Numbered from the stretch's first letter, positions 16,405 to 25,135 are shown. The stretch is 53,596 bases of DNA from Faecalibacterium sp. UBA1819 (GCA_002315015.1 DCEX01000015.1:25056-78651), one strand, 5' to 3'. Translations and numbers: made by a program. The notes: generated by a model from the letters alone, not told the origin.

Positions 16405-16931
16405 ACAACGAAAAAAAGCGCTGGACAGAGAACTTTGCGCTGGGCGGTGCGGCACTGGCCGTTGCGTTATGTGCGGGGGTGTTCGGCATCGGTGGGGTGA
16501 AAGCTTCCACGCTGGCGGCAAAGCCCACTGCGTATTATGAACAATCGATGGCGTCGGATTTCACTGCGCGGGAGACAGCGGCTCAAACCATTGTGACTTT
16601 GGCGGAAAGCAGCGGCGGTGACGCCGCTTTGATTGCACAGGCTAAAACCGGTATTGAGCAAAGCCGTGCAGCTCAAACTTCTGCCGAAAAATACCGCGCG
16701 GGCAATGCGATGAAGCTGGCGGTGGAGCTTTTGTATCAATCGCTGCCGGAAAGTGAACGGGATGCAAAAGGCAGTGCGGCACAAATGGCGTGGTCGGAAT
16801 TTACCAGCCGCACGTCGATTTTGTCGCACAGTATTCCAGAGTATAACGCGCTGGTACAGCAGGTGCAAAGCGCGGCGGCAGATTTTCCGGGGCGTTTATT
16901 CATTCAAGAACCCTTGGAGGAAATGCAATGA
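16401..16931 (+). CDS. LemA-like membrane protein (divergent), 176 aa
   Basis: One N-terminal membrane helix (about residues 12-32) is followed by a helical domain. The C-terminal section SRTSILSHSIPEYNALVQQV...FPGRLF parallels the LemA pattern of an Arg-containing helix, YN..V..(Y/V)N and FP.n.f. The typical N-terminal LIPNLV block of LemA is not seen, so this is a divergent or shortened member. The gene overlaps telA upstream and the TPM-domain gene downstream by four bases each. LemA and TPM genes are commonly neighbours in bacteria, which supports the assignment. Confidence 0.65.
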   Translation: MNNEKKRWTENFALGGAALAVALCAGVFGIGGVKASTLAAKPTAYYEQSMASDFTARETAAQTIVTLAESSGGDAALIAQAKTGIEQSRAAQTSAEKYRAGNAMKLAVELLYQSLPESERDAKGSAAQMAWSEFTSRTSILSHSIPEYNALVQQVQSAAADFPGRLFIQEPLEEMQ

Positions 16932-17767
16932 AGGCAATCAAAAAGATTTCCGGGCTGCTGACACTTTATATGTGTCTTTGTTTGTGCTGCGTGCAAGTAT
17001 TTGCGGTGACATTGAAGTCTACAAAAGACTATTATGTGAACGACTACGCCGGCGTGCTAACGCAGGAAACAAAGAACCACATCATCACCCAGAACATTCG
17101 CTTGGAAAACGCCAGCGGAGCGCAAGTGGTGGTGGTTACTTTAAACGATACTGAGGGTCTCAGCCTGGAGGAGTATACCTATCAGCTGTTTAACGCATGG
17201 GGAATTGGCTCCAAACAGAGCAATAACGGCGTTTTGCTGGTGCTGGACATTGCCGGGCAGGATTACCAATGCTTACAGGGCAGCGGTTTGGAAGATACGC
17301 TGACGACTCCGACACTGAGCCGAATTTTGCAAGAGGACTTAGAGCCGGACTTTGCCGCGGGTGATTACGATGCGGGTGTGAAAAAGACCTTCGACAGTCT
17401 TGCTGCGGAAATTGAGAATTTGTACGGTGCAAAGGACAGTACCTCCTCGAGAGTGGACTTAGAAAATGTTGTGATGCTGGTGTTCGGCGCTTTGCTGGCT
17501 CTGTTTGTCATTGTTACAATTTTTACCACAAAAGGCGGCGGTGGCGGCAGAGGCTTTCGCGGCCGTGGGCGCGGTGACGATTTTTGGATGGGAATGATGC
17601 TGGGTTCTTCGCTCGGGCGTTCAAGGTATCGTCGTCCGCCGTTGGGCGGTGGTTTTGGCGGCGGCTTTGGCGGAAGCGGCGGCTTCGGCGGAGGAAGTTT
17701 CGGCGGAGGAAGTTTCGGCGGTGGCGGCGGCAGCAGCCGCGGCGGCGGCGCCGGACGAGGTCATTGA
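16928..17767 (+). CDS. TPM domain-containing membrane protein with Gly-rich tail, 279 aa
   Basis: A signal peptide (about residues 1-25) precedes the TPM (DUF477) domain, recognised by YVNDYAGVLTQETKNHI, GAQVVVVTLNDTEG, LFNAWGIGSKQSNNGVLLVL and a later GSGLEDTLT. A membrane helix at about residues 190-212 is followed by a strongly Gly/Ser/Phe-rich cytoplasmic tail with GGG and FGGG repeats. This is the standard YgcG-type layout. TPM domains include a plant thylakoid phosphatase, but bacterial members lack a proven substrate. It ends the cluster at a strong terminator and overlaps the LemA-like gene by four bases. Confidence 0.9.
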   Translation: MKAIKKISGLLTLYMCLCLCCVQVFAVTLKSTKDYYVNDYAGVLTQETKNHIITQNIRLENASGAQVVVVTLNDTEGLSLEEYTYQLFNAWGIGSKQSNNGVLLVLDIAGQDYQCLQGSGLEDTLTTPTLSRILQEDLEPDFAAGDYDAGVKKTFDSLAAEIENLYGAKDSTSSRVDLENVVMLVFGALLALFVIVTIFTTKGGGGGRGFRGRGRGDDFWMGMMLGSSLGRSRYRRPPLGGGFGGGFGGSGGFGGGSFGGGSFGGGGGSSRGGGAGRGH

Positions 17768-17793
17768 CAAAAATCAATCTCAAGAAAATAGAA

Positions 17794-17837
17794 CAATCCC
17801 CCTTGGCAGATTCATCTGCCAAGGGGGATTGCTTTTT
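17794..17837 (+). terminator. Terminator of the XpaC-TelA-LemA-TPM cluster
   Basis: A 17-bp stem CAATCCCCCTTGGCAGA / TCTGCCAAGGGGGATTG with a TTCA loop is followed by CTTTTTG. Confidence 0.85.
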
Positions 17838-17870
17838 GCACCGATAACAATTCGGGATATGACGTAAATA

Positions 17871-18905
17871 TCAGAGTTGGTTTAAGTGCTCGACCAACAT
17901 TTCAACGTTTTCCTTTTTGGTTGCCCACGAGGTACACAGACGCACCAGATGTTTGCCATCTGCCGTTTTTCCCTGTTCAGAGAGAACAAATGTGGCGGAA
18001 AGCTTTTGGAGCTGTTCCTCGGTTAAAATGGCAAACACTTGGTTAGTGCGGTTTTCCATGACAAGGGGAATATTATTTTTACGCAAAGCGTCACGAATCA
18101 GGTCGGCAAGCTCGTCGGCATGGCGGCCCATGCGCAGATAAAGATTATCTTTTAACAGCGCGTCAAACTGAAGACCCAGCAAACGGCCTTTTGCCAGCAT
18201 ACCGCCGTGGCGTTTAATGTAATAACGAAACGCGGGTTTCAACTCGGCATTGCGGATGACAACGGCTTCTCCAAACAGTGCGCCCATCTTTGTGCCGCCG
18301 ATATAAAAGACATCACACAAGCGTGCCATAGCGGGAAAATCCAACGTGCTGTCGGCAGCGGCCAGGCCGTAGCCAAGACGGGCTCCGTCTGCAAATAAAT
18401 ACATTCCGCAGCGGCGGCAAACTTCGGAAATTGCTTCCAGATCCTCTTTGCTGTATAACGTGCCGAACTCGGTCGGCTGGGACAGGTAGACCATTTTCGG
18501 CTCGACACAGTGCTCCGCAGAGTCATCCTCATGGTGAGTGCGCCAAACTTGTTCCACCTGCGCCGCGGTAATTTTTCCGTTTTCATGCGGTATTGCCAAT
18601 ACTTTGTGGCCGGTTGCTTCCACTGCGCCGGTTTCATGGACGTGAATATGGCCGGTATCAGCGCTGATGACTCCCTGATGGCCGCGCAGAGCCGCGCTGA
18701 TTACGGTTGCATTGGTTTGTGTGCCGCCAACGAGAAAATGGACATCCAAAGCATCGTCTGCGCAAAGGGTGCGAATCCGCTGGGCGGCAGCGCGGCAGTA
18801 ATCGTCTGTGCCGTATCCGGGGGTTTGCTCCAAATTGGTGCGCGTCAAAGCTTCTAAAATACTTTCGTGCGCACCCTCCGTATAGTCAGAATTAAAATAA
18901 ATCAT
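17871..18905 (-). CDS. Low-specificity L-threonine aldolase, 344 aa
   Basis: PLP enzyme cleaving L-threonine/allo-threonine to glycine and acetaldehyde in the cytoplasm. It starts MIYFNSDYTEGAHESIL (the ND.TEGAHP-type beginning of the family), then shows HFLVGGTQTNATVI, ADTGHIHVHETGAVE, LFADGARLGYGLA (Asp-Gly-Ala-Arg binding PLP) and FYIGGTKMGALFGEAVV with the Schiff-base Lys. The length is normal. The start is set by AGGAAGGA 9 bases before ATG 18905 rather than an ATG 36 bases upstream. A good minus-strand promoter is present. It is a lone gene convergent with the TPM cluster. Confidence 0.92.
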   Translation of the reverse strand: MIYFNSDYTEGAHESILEALTRTNLEQTPGYGTDDYCRAAAQRIRTLCADDALDVHFLVGGTQTNATVISAALRGHQGVISADTGHIHVHETGAVEATGHKVLAIPHENGKITAAQVEQVWRTHHEDDSAEHCVEPKMVYLSQPTEFGTLYSKEDLEAISEVCRRCGMYLFADGARLGYGLAAADSTLDFPAMARLCDVFYIGGTKMGALFGEAVVIRNAELKPAFRYYIKRHGGMLAKGRLLGLQFDALLKDNLYLRMGRHADELADLIRDALRKNNIPLVMENRTNQVFAILTEEQLQKLSATFVLSEQGKTADGKHLVRLCTSWATKKENVEMLVEHLNQL

Positions 18906-18970
18906 GCAAGCAGTTCCTTCCTCACGATGGAAAAATAACATCCAGCTTTTTAAAATTATGAAACACCTCT

Positions 18971-18999
18971 ATTATAGAATGTTTGTCCCAGCCGTGCAA
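18971..18999 (-). promoter_or_regulatory. Sigma-A-type promoter of the threonine aldolase gene
   Basis: On the minus strand TTGCAC (complement of 18994-18999), 17 bases, then TATAAT (complement of 18971-18976). Confidence 0.65.
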
Positions 19000-19086
19000 T
19001 AAAAAAACGTAAAGCAGACAAAAAACATAGGCATGAAGCCCCGCCGGACAACATACACATATAACAAAAAAGGAGGGATCGTCCAG

Positions 19087-19776
19087 ATGTTTGTAATGAC
19101 GATGAACAAAACGACGCTGCGCCGCTTGGGTGCCGCAGCGGTGTGTGTGGCGGCGCTTGCCGCCGGGGTACTGGGGCTGAAAAGCATGAGCGGGGAAGCA
19201 GTGGAAACAGCGGCTTCACCGGGACTGAGCCAAAAAATTACCGGCGCACAAGACTTGCAAACCTTTTTAGCGGGGTATGGTGTGGAAGTAGACCCGGCGA
19301 CGGCGGAAGTTTCGCAGGTCAAAGTACCGCGCAAATGGGATGACAGCTTTAAAGCGTTTCATGATGTCATTAAGCAAAGCGGGCTTGACCTGTCAAAGTG
19401 CAAAAACAAGACCGTAGATAAATGGGTGGTTTCCGTTCCCGCGCAGAGCAACGAAACAACACAGACCTTCGCTGTTGTGCTGGTGTACAAGGAGGAGGCC
19501 AAGGCAGCGTATTTCTTACAGCGTCCTTCCGGTGAAGTGCTTCCCATGACGCCGCCGCAGGCACAGGCGTCGGCACAAGCCACACAGCCCGTAGAGGAAA
19601 CAGCCGCGCAGCCGGACCCGGCGCAGCAGGCAGCGGCTCAAGCAGTTGACCCGGCGGCACAAGCCCAGGAGACAGCGGTGGATCAGGCGGTAACAAGCGA
19701 ACCCGTCAATGCGGAAAATCCCGTGGAGATGACACAGGAAACAGCAGTGCAGGCAGGCGCTGTCCCGACAGAGTAA
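19087..19776 (+). CDS. DUF4830 domain-containing exported protein, 229 aa
   Basis: An N-terminal membrane anchor or signal (about residues 10-32) is followed by a domain of about 95 residues. It has the DUF4830 pattern: QTFLAGYGVEVDPA, VPRKWDDSFKAFHDVIKQSG, a basic KCKNKTV turn and QTFAVVLVYKEEAKAAYF. The remaining ~65 residues are an Ala/Gln/Pro/Glu low-complexity tail. The family is confined mainly to Clostridia and has no known function. AGGAGGG lies 9-10 bases before ATG 19087. It is transcribed divergently from threonine aldolase and is followed by a terminator before the rsuA-type gene. Confidence 0.82.
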   Translation: MFVMTMNKTTLRRLGAAAVCVAALAAGVLGLKSMSGEAVETAASPGLSQKITGAQDLQTFLAGYGVEVDPATAEVSQVKVPRKWDDSFKAFHDVIKQSGLDLSKCKNKTVDKWVVSVPAQSNETTQTFAVVLVYKEEAKAAYFLQRPSGEVLPMTPPQAQASAQATQPVEETAAQPDPAQQAAAQAVDPAAQAQETAVDQAVTSEPVNAENPVEMTQETAVQAGAVPTE

Positions 19777-19840
19777 GCGGGTTCTTTGCAAAAAACGGAT
19801 GAAAAAGCTTTCTTCTTCGTAAGATTTATGTTACAATATC

Positions 19841-19882
19841 AAAAGCCGTACAATTCACCCGAAAGAGTTGTGCGGCTTTTTG
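19841..19882 (+). terminator. Terminator between the DUF4830 gene and the pseudouridine synthase gene
   Basis: AAAAGCCGTACAA pairs with TTGTGCGGCTTTT (one U-G pair), followed by TTGGTTG. It lies in the 133-base gap. A TACAAT just before it (about 19832) could be a -10, in which case the hairpin would act in the leader of the next gene; I favour simple termination. Confidence 0.6.
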
Positions 19883-19909
19883 GTTGTTGAGAAAAAACGA
19901 GGGAACGTT

Positions 19910-20644
19910 ATGAGATTGGATCAATATTTGGCAAAGGCCGCAGGCTTGAGCAGAAGTACCGCCAAAGCAGCGGTGCGGCAGGGAAAGGTGAAAATCAACG
20001 GAAGTTTGTGCAAGGCGGCTGACACCGCACTTTCTCCGTCCGACGAGGTTATGCTGGAAGGCCGAGTGCTTTCTTGGAAAGAGTTTGTTTATGTGATGCT
20101 GGATAAGCCCGCAGGCGTGCTGAGCGCTTCCAAAGACGCAAAGGAACGTACTGTGGTGGATTTGGTGGCGAAGGATTATCCCGGCAGAGCGCTGTTTCCC
20201 GCGGGACGGCTGGACAAGCAGAGCACAGGCTTTATTTTGCTGACCGATGACGGCGCACTGGCTCATGATTTATTGTCTCCGAAAAAGCATGTCGAAAAAA
20301 CTTATGAGGTGGTGCTGGATACGCCGGTGACCGAAGAAATGGTGCAAGGGTTTGCCCAAGGGGTGACGCTGGCGGACGGTGAAACCATGAAGCCCGCCCA
20401 GCTGCACATGGACAGCGAGCGTCCCTGTTTTGCGCGCGTCATTTTGACGCAGGGCGTTTATCATCAAATTAAACGCATGTTTGGCGTATACGGCGCAGGA
20501 GTGAACGAGCTGCGCCGCACAGCCATTGGCGGCGTTGTGCTGGACAAAGCTTTGGGAGAAGGCGGCTTTCGAGAATTGACGCAGGCCGAGCTTTCCTTGC
20601 TCAAGCGCGAAGAAGCGGCGAAATCATGCGAAAAAAAGATGTAA
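19910..20644 (+). CDS. rsuA: 16S rRNA pseudouridine synthase RsuA family, 244 aa
   Basis: The N-terminal S4 RNA-binding domain is clear (MRLDQYLAKAAGLSRSTAKA, then VRQGKVKING). The RsuA/RluB/E/F catalytic domain follows with LDKPAGVLSA, PAGRLDKQSTGFILLTDDG (catalytic Asp in RLDKxSTG), and the late GVYHQIKRMFGVYG motif. This predicts isomerisation of U516-equivalent uridine in 16S rRNA, although RluE/F-type specificity cannot be excluded. GAGGGA is 5 bases before ATG 19910. It lies alone between a terminator and the long leader of the PucR-type regulator. The window also has rsmA and mtaB, but they are not in the same operon. Confidence 0.9.
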   Translation: MRLDQYLAKAAGLSRSTAKAAVRQGKVKINGSLCKAADTALSPSDEVMLEGRVLSWKEFVYVMLDKPAGVLSASKDAKERTVVDLVAKDYPGRALFPAGRLDKQSTGFILLTDDGALAHDLLSPKKHVEKTYEVVLDTPVTEEMVQGFAQGVTLADGETMKPAQLHMDSERPCFARVILTQGVYHQIKRMFGVYGAGVNELRRTAIGGVVLDKALGEGGFRELTQAELSLLKREEAAKSCEKKM

Positions 20645-20777
20645 AAACTTGGCAGATGCCCTCGGATTTAAAGAAATTAACACATTTACACGATATGATG
20701 AAAAGTGGGGTTTTCCTTTGGATAAAAGCCTTTTCCCATATTCCACAATAAAGAGGGAAATAGTTTGTGGAAATATG

Positions 20778-20806
20778 TTGCAAAAGTCATAATTATTGTG
20801 TAAAAT
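20778..20806 (+). promoter_or_regulatory. Sigma-A-type promoter of the PucR/CdaR-type regulator
   Basis: TTGCAA (20778-20783), 17 bases, TAAAAT (20801-20806), leaving a leader of about 100 bases before ATG 20915. The rest of the 270-base gap is AT-rich with nothing else recognised. Confidence 0.6.
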
Positions 20807-20914
20807 AGAGAGTAAGCTTGGAAGTGAATTGGTGAAATTCACAACAAATGTCTTGAAAAACATGACCATGCGGCATAGTCCGACAGAGCAAATAAAGAAG
20901 GGAAAAGGGTAATT

Positions 20915-22000
20915 ATGGCCAACAGAGTGTTTCAAGGGGTAGTCTATCAGATGAAGGACGCCATAGATCGAATGATCGGCGTTGTGGACGAAACGGGAGC
21001 AATTATCTCGTGTTCCGATCTGAACAGAATCGGCGAGGTGCGCGAGGGCATTGCAGCCGACAGGCTGACCGCTGGGGAAATGTTTGTGCGCGATGGCTTT
21101 ACCTACCATCTGTTCGGTGCCAATAAACGCAGTGATTATGCAGTTTTGGTAGAAGGAACCGACGACGCCGCCGCGCGTTACGCTGCGCTTTTGGCAATCA
21201 GTCTGCAAAACATCAAGCAGTATTACGACGAAAAGTTTGACAAAGCAAACTTCATTAAAAATGTCGTTTTGGACAATATTCTGCCCGGCGATATTTACGC
21301 CAAAGCGCGTGAGCTCCACTTCGCTACGGACATGTCCCGCGTCGTGTTTTTGATTCGCGTGACTTCCGGCACAGATATTTCCGCTTACGATGTGGTATCG
21401 GGCCTGTTCCCCGATAAGCAGAAGGACTTTGTGTTCAACATCAATGAAAGCGACACCGTTTTGGTAAAGGAAATTAAGCGCGGTATTGACCGCAAAGACC
21501 TGCATAAGCTGGCTTCGTCCATTGTGGACACACTCAACGGCGAGCACTATATTAAGTCGGTGGTTGGCATCGGCACGCCGATCAGCAACGTGAAAGACCT
21601 TGCTACCAGCTTTAAAGAAGCGCAGATTGCCATGGAAGTGGGCAAAGTGTTCGACACCGAGCAGTCGATTATCAGCTATGATAACTTGGGTATTGCGCGC
21701 TTGATTTACCAGCTGCCTACCACCCTTTGCGAAATGTTCCTGCGCGAGGTGTTCAAGCAGGGCAGCATCGAAAGCTTAGACGCAGAAACACTGTTTACCA
21801 TTCAGCGCTTTTTTGAAAACAACCTGAATGTGTCGGAAACAAGCCGCGGCCTGTTTGTACACCGCAACACTTTGGTGTATCGTTTGGAAAAGATTAAAAA
21901 GCTGACAGGCTTGGATTTGCGCGAATTTGATGATGCAATCGTGTTTAAAGTGGCTTTGATGGTAAAGAAATATCTGTCGGCAAACCCTGCAAAATATTAA
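20915..22000 (+). CDS. PucR/CdaR-type transcriptional regulator, 361 aa
   Basis: The C-terminal ~60 residues form the characteristic HTH_30 of the PucR/CdaR group: TIQRFFENNLNVSETSRGLF, then VHRNTLVYRLEKIKKLTGLD and DFDDAIVFKVAL-like ending. The central part (about residues 120-280) resembles the GGDEF-like domain seen in these regulators, and the N-terminal ~100 residues a small ligand-sensing domain starting DETGAIISCSD. Ligand and targets are unknown. It precedes ftsE by 127 bases on the same strand. No sugar diacid or purine catabolism genes are nearby, so the usual context of the family is absent. Confidence 0.87.
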   Translation: MANRVFQGVVYQMKDAIDRMIGVVDETGAIISCSDLNRIGEVREGIAADRLTAGEMFVRDGFTYHLFGANKRSDYAVLVEGTDDAAARYAALLAISLQNIKQYYDEKFDKANFIKNVVLDNILPGDIYAKARELHFATDMSRVVFLIRVTSGTDISAYDVVSGLFPDKQKDFVFNINESDTVLVKEIKRGIDRKDLHKLASSIVDTLNGEHYIKSVVGIGTPISNVKDLATSFKEAQIAMEVGKVFDTEQSIISYDNLGIARLIYQLPTTLCEMFLREVFKQGSIESLDAETLFTIQRFFENNLNVSETSRGLFVHRNTLVYRLEKIKKLTGLDLREFDDAIVFKVALMVKKYLSANPAKY

Positions 22001-22127
22001 AAGGCAAGCCCACCGAATGAAACGACATCCAACCGGGTGGCAGCCTGAGGACGAAAAGCAAGCCGCGCGTTTTTAAAAAGTGCGGGGACGTGGATGCTTT
22101 GGCATCGGACAGAGGAGAAAAAAGCTT

Positions 22128-22946
22128 ATGATTCGATTGGAAGGCGTAAAAAAGGTTTACGAGGGAATTGGGAAAAGCCCGGATATTCTGGCGCTCAACG
22201 ACGTAAACCTTCACATTAAAAAAGGCGAGTTCGCCTTTGTGCTGGGGCACTCCGGCGCGGGAAAATCAACTTTTTTAAAGCTGATTCTGCGCGAGGAAGT
22301 GGCTACCGAAGGACAGGTGTTTGTCAACGGCCTAAATTTAAACAAAATGCGCCAAAGACAAATTCCTTATTTTCGCAGACAGCTTGGCGTGGTGTTTCAG
22401 GATTTCCGCTTGATTCCCACCATGACGGCTTACGAAAATGTGGCGTTTGCCATGCGTGTCACCAATATCCCCGAACGCCAAATTAAGCGGCGCGTTCCGT
22501 ATGTGTTAAATTTGGTGGGGCTTGGCAACAAAGCATACAGCCTGCCGCAGGAGCTTTCCGGCGGTGAACAGCAGCGTATTGCTTTAGCGCGTGCCTTGGT
22601 GCATTCGCCGCCTATCATTATTGCGGACGAGCCGACGGGAAATATTGACCCGGAACTGTCCATTGAAATTATGGAGCTGCTTCAGGCCATCAACACGGTG
22701 GGAACGACCGTGGTGGTGGTAACGCACGAACGCGATTTGGCAATGCGATTTAATAAGCGCATTATTACCATTGACCACGGCGAAGTGGTAAAGGATACCC
22801 CGCCGAAGCCCCGCCGCAGTGCGCAGCCCGCTGCGCCCCAGCGCACGGCTGCCCCGTCGCGCCGGGAGGGCAGTGCACGCAGAACGGCAGCGCCGCAGCG
22901 TTCTTATGCGTCTCAAGCCGATGGGAAGGAGGGCGCACAGGAATGA
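22128..22946 (+). CDS. ftsE: Cell division ATP-binding protein FtsE with basic C-terminal extension, 272 aa
   Basis: ABC ATPase that with FtsX transmits a signal across the membrane to peptidoglycan hydrolases at the division site. Walker A GHSGAGKST, Q-loop VFQDFRL, signature LSGGEQQRIALARAL, Walker B IIIADEPTGNID and the switch His in VVVTHERD are intact. Typical FtsE ends near residue 228; here about 45 extra residues rich in Ala, Arg, Pro and Ser follow. GAGGAG is 10 bases before ATG 22128. The stop overlaps the ftsX start by four bases (ATGA). Confidence 0.95.
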   Translation: MIRLEGVKKVYEGIGKSPDILALNDVNLHIKKGEFAFVLGHSGAGKSTFLKLILREEVATEGQVFVNGLNLNKMRQRQIPYFRRQLGVVFQDFRLIPTMTAYENVAFAMRVTNIPERQIKRRVPYVLNLVGLGNKAYSLPQELSGGEQQRIALARALVHSPPIIIADEPTGNIDPELSIEIMELLQAINTVGTTVVVVTHERDLAMRFNKRIITIDHGEVVKDTPPKPRRSAQPAAPQRTAAPSRREGSARRTAAPQRSYASQADGKEGAQE

Positions 22947-23866
22947 ATTTTTCCGGTTTTCGGTATTTGGTAAAGCAGGGCTGGCACAGCATGGTGACAA
23001 ACCGCCTGATGACGCTGGCCTCGATGGGTGTATTGACGGCTTGCCTGTTTATTACGGGTGTGGCCGTTTTGCTGAGTGTGAATGTCAACAACTTTGTGGA
23101 TTACCTCGGCAGTAAAAACGAGATTGAGTGCTTTGTTTCGGACGAGTATCCCGAGGAGCAGCTCACGGCGCTGGGCGAGCAGATTGCCGCGCTGGACAAC
23201 GTTGCAACGTGTGATTTTGTGTCGAAAGCACAGGCCATTGAAGAAATGAAAGCGCAGATGGGCGCCGATGCGGCACTGCTGGACGCTTATGCCGGTGAAG
23301 GCAACTTGGAAAACCCGCTGCCCGCCTCTTTCCGTATCTCGATTGAGGATGTCAGCTTGCTGAATCAAACGGTGCAGCAAATTCAATCGGTTGCGGGCGG
23401 AGCGTTTTACCGCGTGGAATCCCCCAGCGAATTTTCCGATATGTTTATCAGCTTAAAGCGTGTGGTGACAATTGTCGGCTGGGGCCTTGTGGCGGTGCTG
23501 GGAACCGTGAGCGTCGTGGTGATCAGCAATACCATTAAGCTGACGGTGTTTGCACGTCGAAAAGAAATCAACATTATGAAATTTGTCGGCGCGACCAATG
23601 CCTTTATCCGGCTGCCGTTCTTTGTGGAAGGCATGACGGTAGGGGCGCTGTCGGGGCTGATTGCAACCGGCATTGTATCCGGCTGTTATTACGCGCTCAT
23701 CAACGGCTTGCAGCGCGAAACGGACGGAATTGCCGCCGAATTGATTGGTTATTTGTATCCCGTGGGTGACATTGTGGTGCCCTTGTTGATTGGATTCGTA
23801 GCTTTCGGGATGTTTATCGGCAGTACGGGCTGTGCGACCAGCATCCGCAAACATTTGAAGGTGTAA
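22943..23866 (+). CDS. ftsX: Cell division protein FtsX, 307 aa
   Basis: Membrane partner of FtsE. The order is FtsX-like: one N-terminal membrane helix after a short cytoplasmic start (FRYLVKQGWHSMVTNRLMTL), a ~130-residue extracellular domain, then three membrane helices in the last 130 residues. The conserved cytoplasmic piece VFARRKEINIMKFVGATNAFIRLPF sits between helices (cited in parts: RRKEINIMKFVGAT). It is translationally coupled to ftsE and followed two bases after its stop by the PcsB-like hydrolase gene, its likely extracellular partner. Confidence 0.95.
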   Translation: MNFSGFRYLVKQGWHSMVTNRLMTLASMGVLTACLFITGVAVLLSVNVNNFVDYLGSKNEIECFVSDEYPEEQLTALGEQIAALDNVATCDFVSKAQAIEEMKAQMGADAALLDAYAGEGNLENPLPASFRISIEDVSLLNQTVQQIQSVAGGAFYRVESPSEFSDMFISLKRVVTIVGWGLVAVLGTVSVVVISNTIKLTVFARRKEINIMKFVGATNAFIRLPFFVEGMTVGALSGLIATGIVSGCYYALINGLQRETDGIAAELIGYLYPVGDIVVPLLIGFVAFGMFIGSTGCATSIRKHLKV

Positions 23867-23868
23867 GA

Positions 23869-25065
23869 ATGGAAAAACAAAAGTGGATTGTTCGCGTTGT
23901 CAGTGCTGTTTTGGTCCTTTTGATGTTGGGAACACTCGTAGTTCCCATGGCTAATCTGGTGTACGCCGATACCGGCGATGAGATTAAGGCAGAGCTGGAG
24001 CGCTTGGAGCAGCAGCTGGACGATTTGAACGCGCAGATTCAAGCAAACCAGAATGATGCTGCTAAAGCCGAACAGATGAGCGAGTTTTACCAGAAAAAAG
24101 AGGCGACTGTGCGCGCGCAGATTGATGCTTTAAAGCAGGATATTGCCCGGCGCCGTACCGATTTGGAGCAAAAGCAGGCGGAGCTGGCTGTGCAGGTGCA
24201 AAAGGTGGAGCAGGCGCAGGATTTGCTGAGTGAACGCTTGCGTGCGATGTATGAGATGCAGCGTTCAAACCCGCTCAGTGTCTTGATGGGCTTGGAGGAA
24301 GTTTCCGATGTGCTTCGCTTTTCGGAAAATTTGCGCACCATCACTTTGAGCAATGACGAAGTGATTAACAACTTGAAAGAGCAGCGCGCCGCAATGGAGG
24401 CCCAAGCGGCTGAAATTCAAACCGATTTGGATGGCCTCAATGCCCAAGAGCAGCAGTTGGAAGCCAGCCAGCAAGAACTGGCGAGCGCCATTGTAGCTGC
24501 CAATAACATGGTTGATGAAGCAAAAGCGCAGGAAGAAGCGCTGAACGCCGCGCTGGCCGATACCCAGGCACAGTACAAAGCGGAAGAAGCCAAGTGGGCA
24601 CAGTGGGTGGCGGCGAGCAGCGCTGACCAAAACTATATTGCCGATAACGGTGAATTTTACTGGCCCATTCCCGGATATTACCGCATTTCTTCCGATTATG
24701 GCGTTACGCGCTTGATTTACGGTGTGAAGGACGTTCACCGCGGCCTGGACATTCCTGCTCCTGCCGGAACGCCCATTTATGCGACGGCTGCCGGTGTGGT
24801 TTCCACCACTGCGCACTGGAGCTATGGCACCTGCGTAAAAATCAGCCATTCTTCTTCGCATGTCACGGTTTACGGCCACATGAGCAGCCGCGCCGCCGGC
24901 ATTACAGATGATGTTGTGGTGCAAAAAGGCCAGCTGATTGGCTACGTTGGAAGCACGGGCAACTCCACGGGAAACCATTTGCACTTTGAACTGGACGTAA
25001 ACGGCTCTCCGACCAGTGTTCGTCCGTACTTAGACCCCAATATTGAAAGCCAGTTGTACTGGTAA
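23869..25065 (+). CDS. FtsX-activated peptidoglycan hydrolase/activator, coiled coil plus M23 (PcsB/EnvC-like), 398 aa
   Basis: A signal peptide (about residues 1-34, ending VYADTG) leads into a long coiled coil (about residues 35-255, Gln/Glu/Ala/Leu heptads), then a C-terminal M23/LytM domain. The metal-site motifs appear largely present: HRGLDIPAPAGTPI (HxxxD), and GNSTGNHLHFELDVNG (HxH). This suggests an active zinc endopeptidase, as opposed to EnvC itself, whose LytM site is degenerate. It begins two bases after ftsX, so the three genes form an ftsE-ftsX-hydrolase operon; FtsX would relieve coiled-coil autoinhibition. A terminator follows. Confidence 0.92.
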   Translation: MEKQKWIVRVVSAVLVLLMLGTLVVPMANLVYADTGDEIKAELERLEQQLDDLNAQIQANQNDAAKAEQMSEFYQKKEATVRAQIDALKQDIARRRTDLEQKQAELAVQVQKVEQAQDLLSERLRAMYEMQRSNPLSVLMGLEEVSDVLRFSENLRTITLSNDEVINNLKEQRAAMEAQAAEIQTDLDGLNAQEQQLEASQQELASAIVAANNMVDEAKAQEEALNAALADTQAQYKAEEAKWAQWVAASSADQNYIADNGEFYWPIPGYYRISSDYGVTRLIYGVKDVHRGLDIPAPAGTPIYATAAGVVSTTAHWSYGTCVKISHSSSHVTVYGHMSSRAAGITDDVVVQKGQLIGYVGSTGNSTGNHLHFELDVNGSPTSVRPYLDPNIESQLYW

Positions 25066-25073
25066 CAATCACA

Positions 25074-25117
25074 GCATCCGCACAAGCTGATCCAGTGGTG
25101 TGCGGATGCAATTTTTG
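25074..25117 (+). terminator. Terminator or attenuator between the M23 hydrolase and S41 homologue genes
   Basis: GCATCCGCACA pairs with TGTGCGGATGC around a 14-base loop, followed by AATTTTTG. Only 18 bases separate it from the next start codon, so partial read-through is likely. Confidence 0.7.
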
Positions 25118-25135
25118 CTGAAAAGGAGCGCTCGG

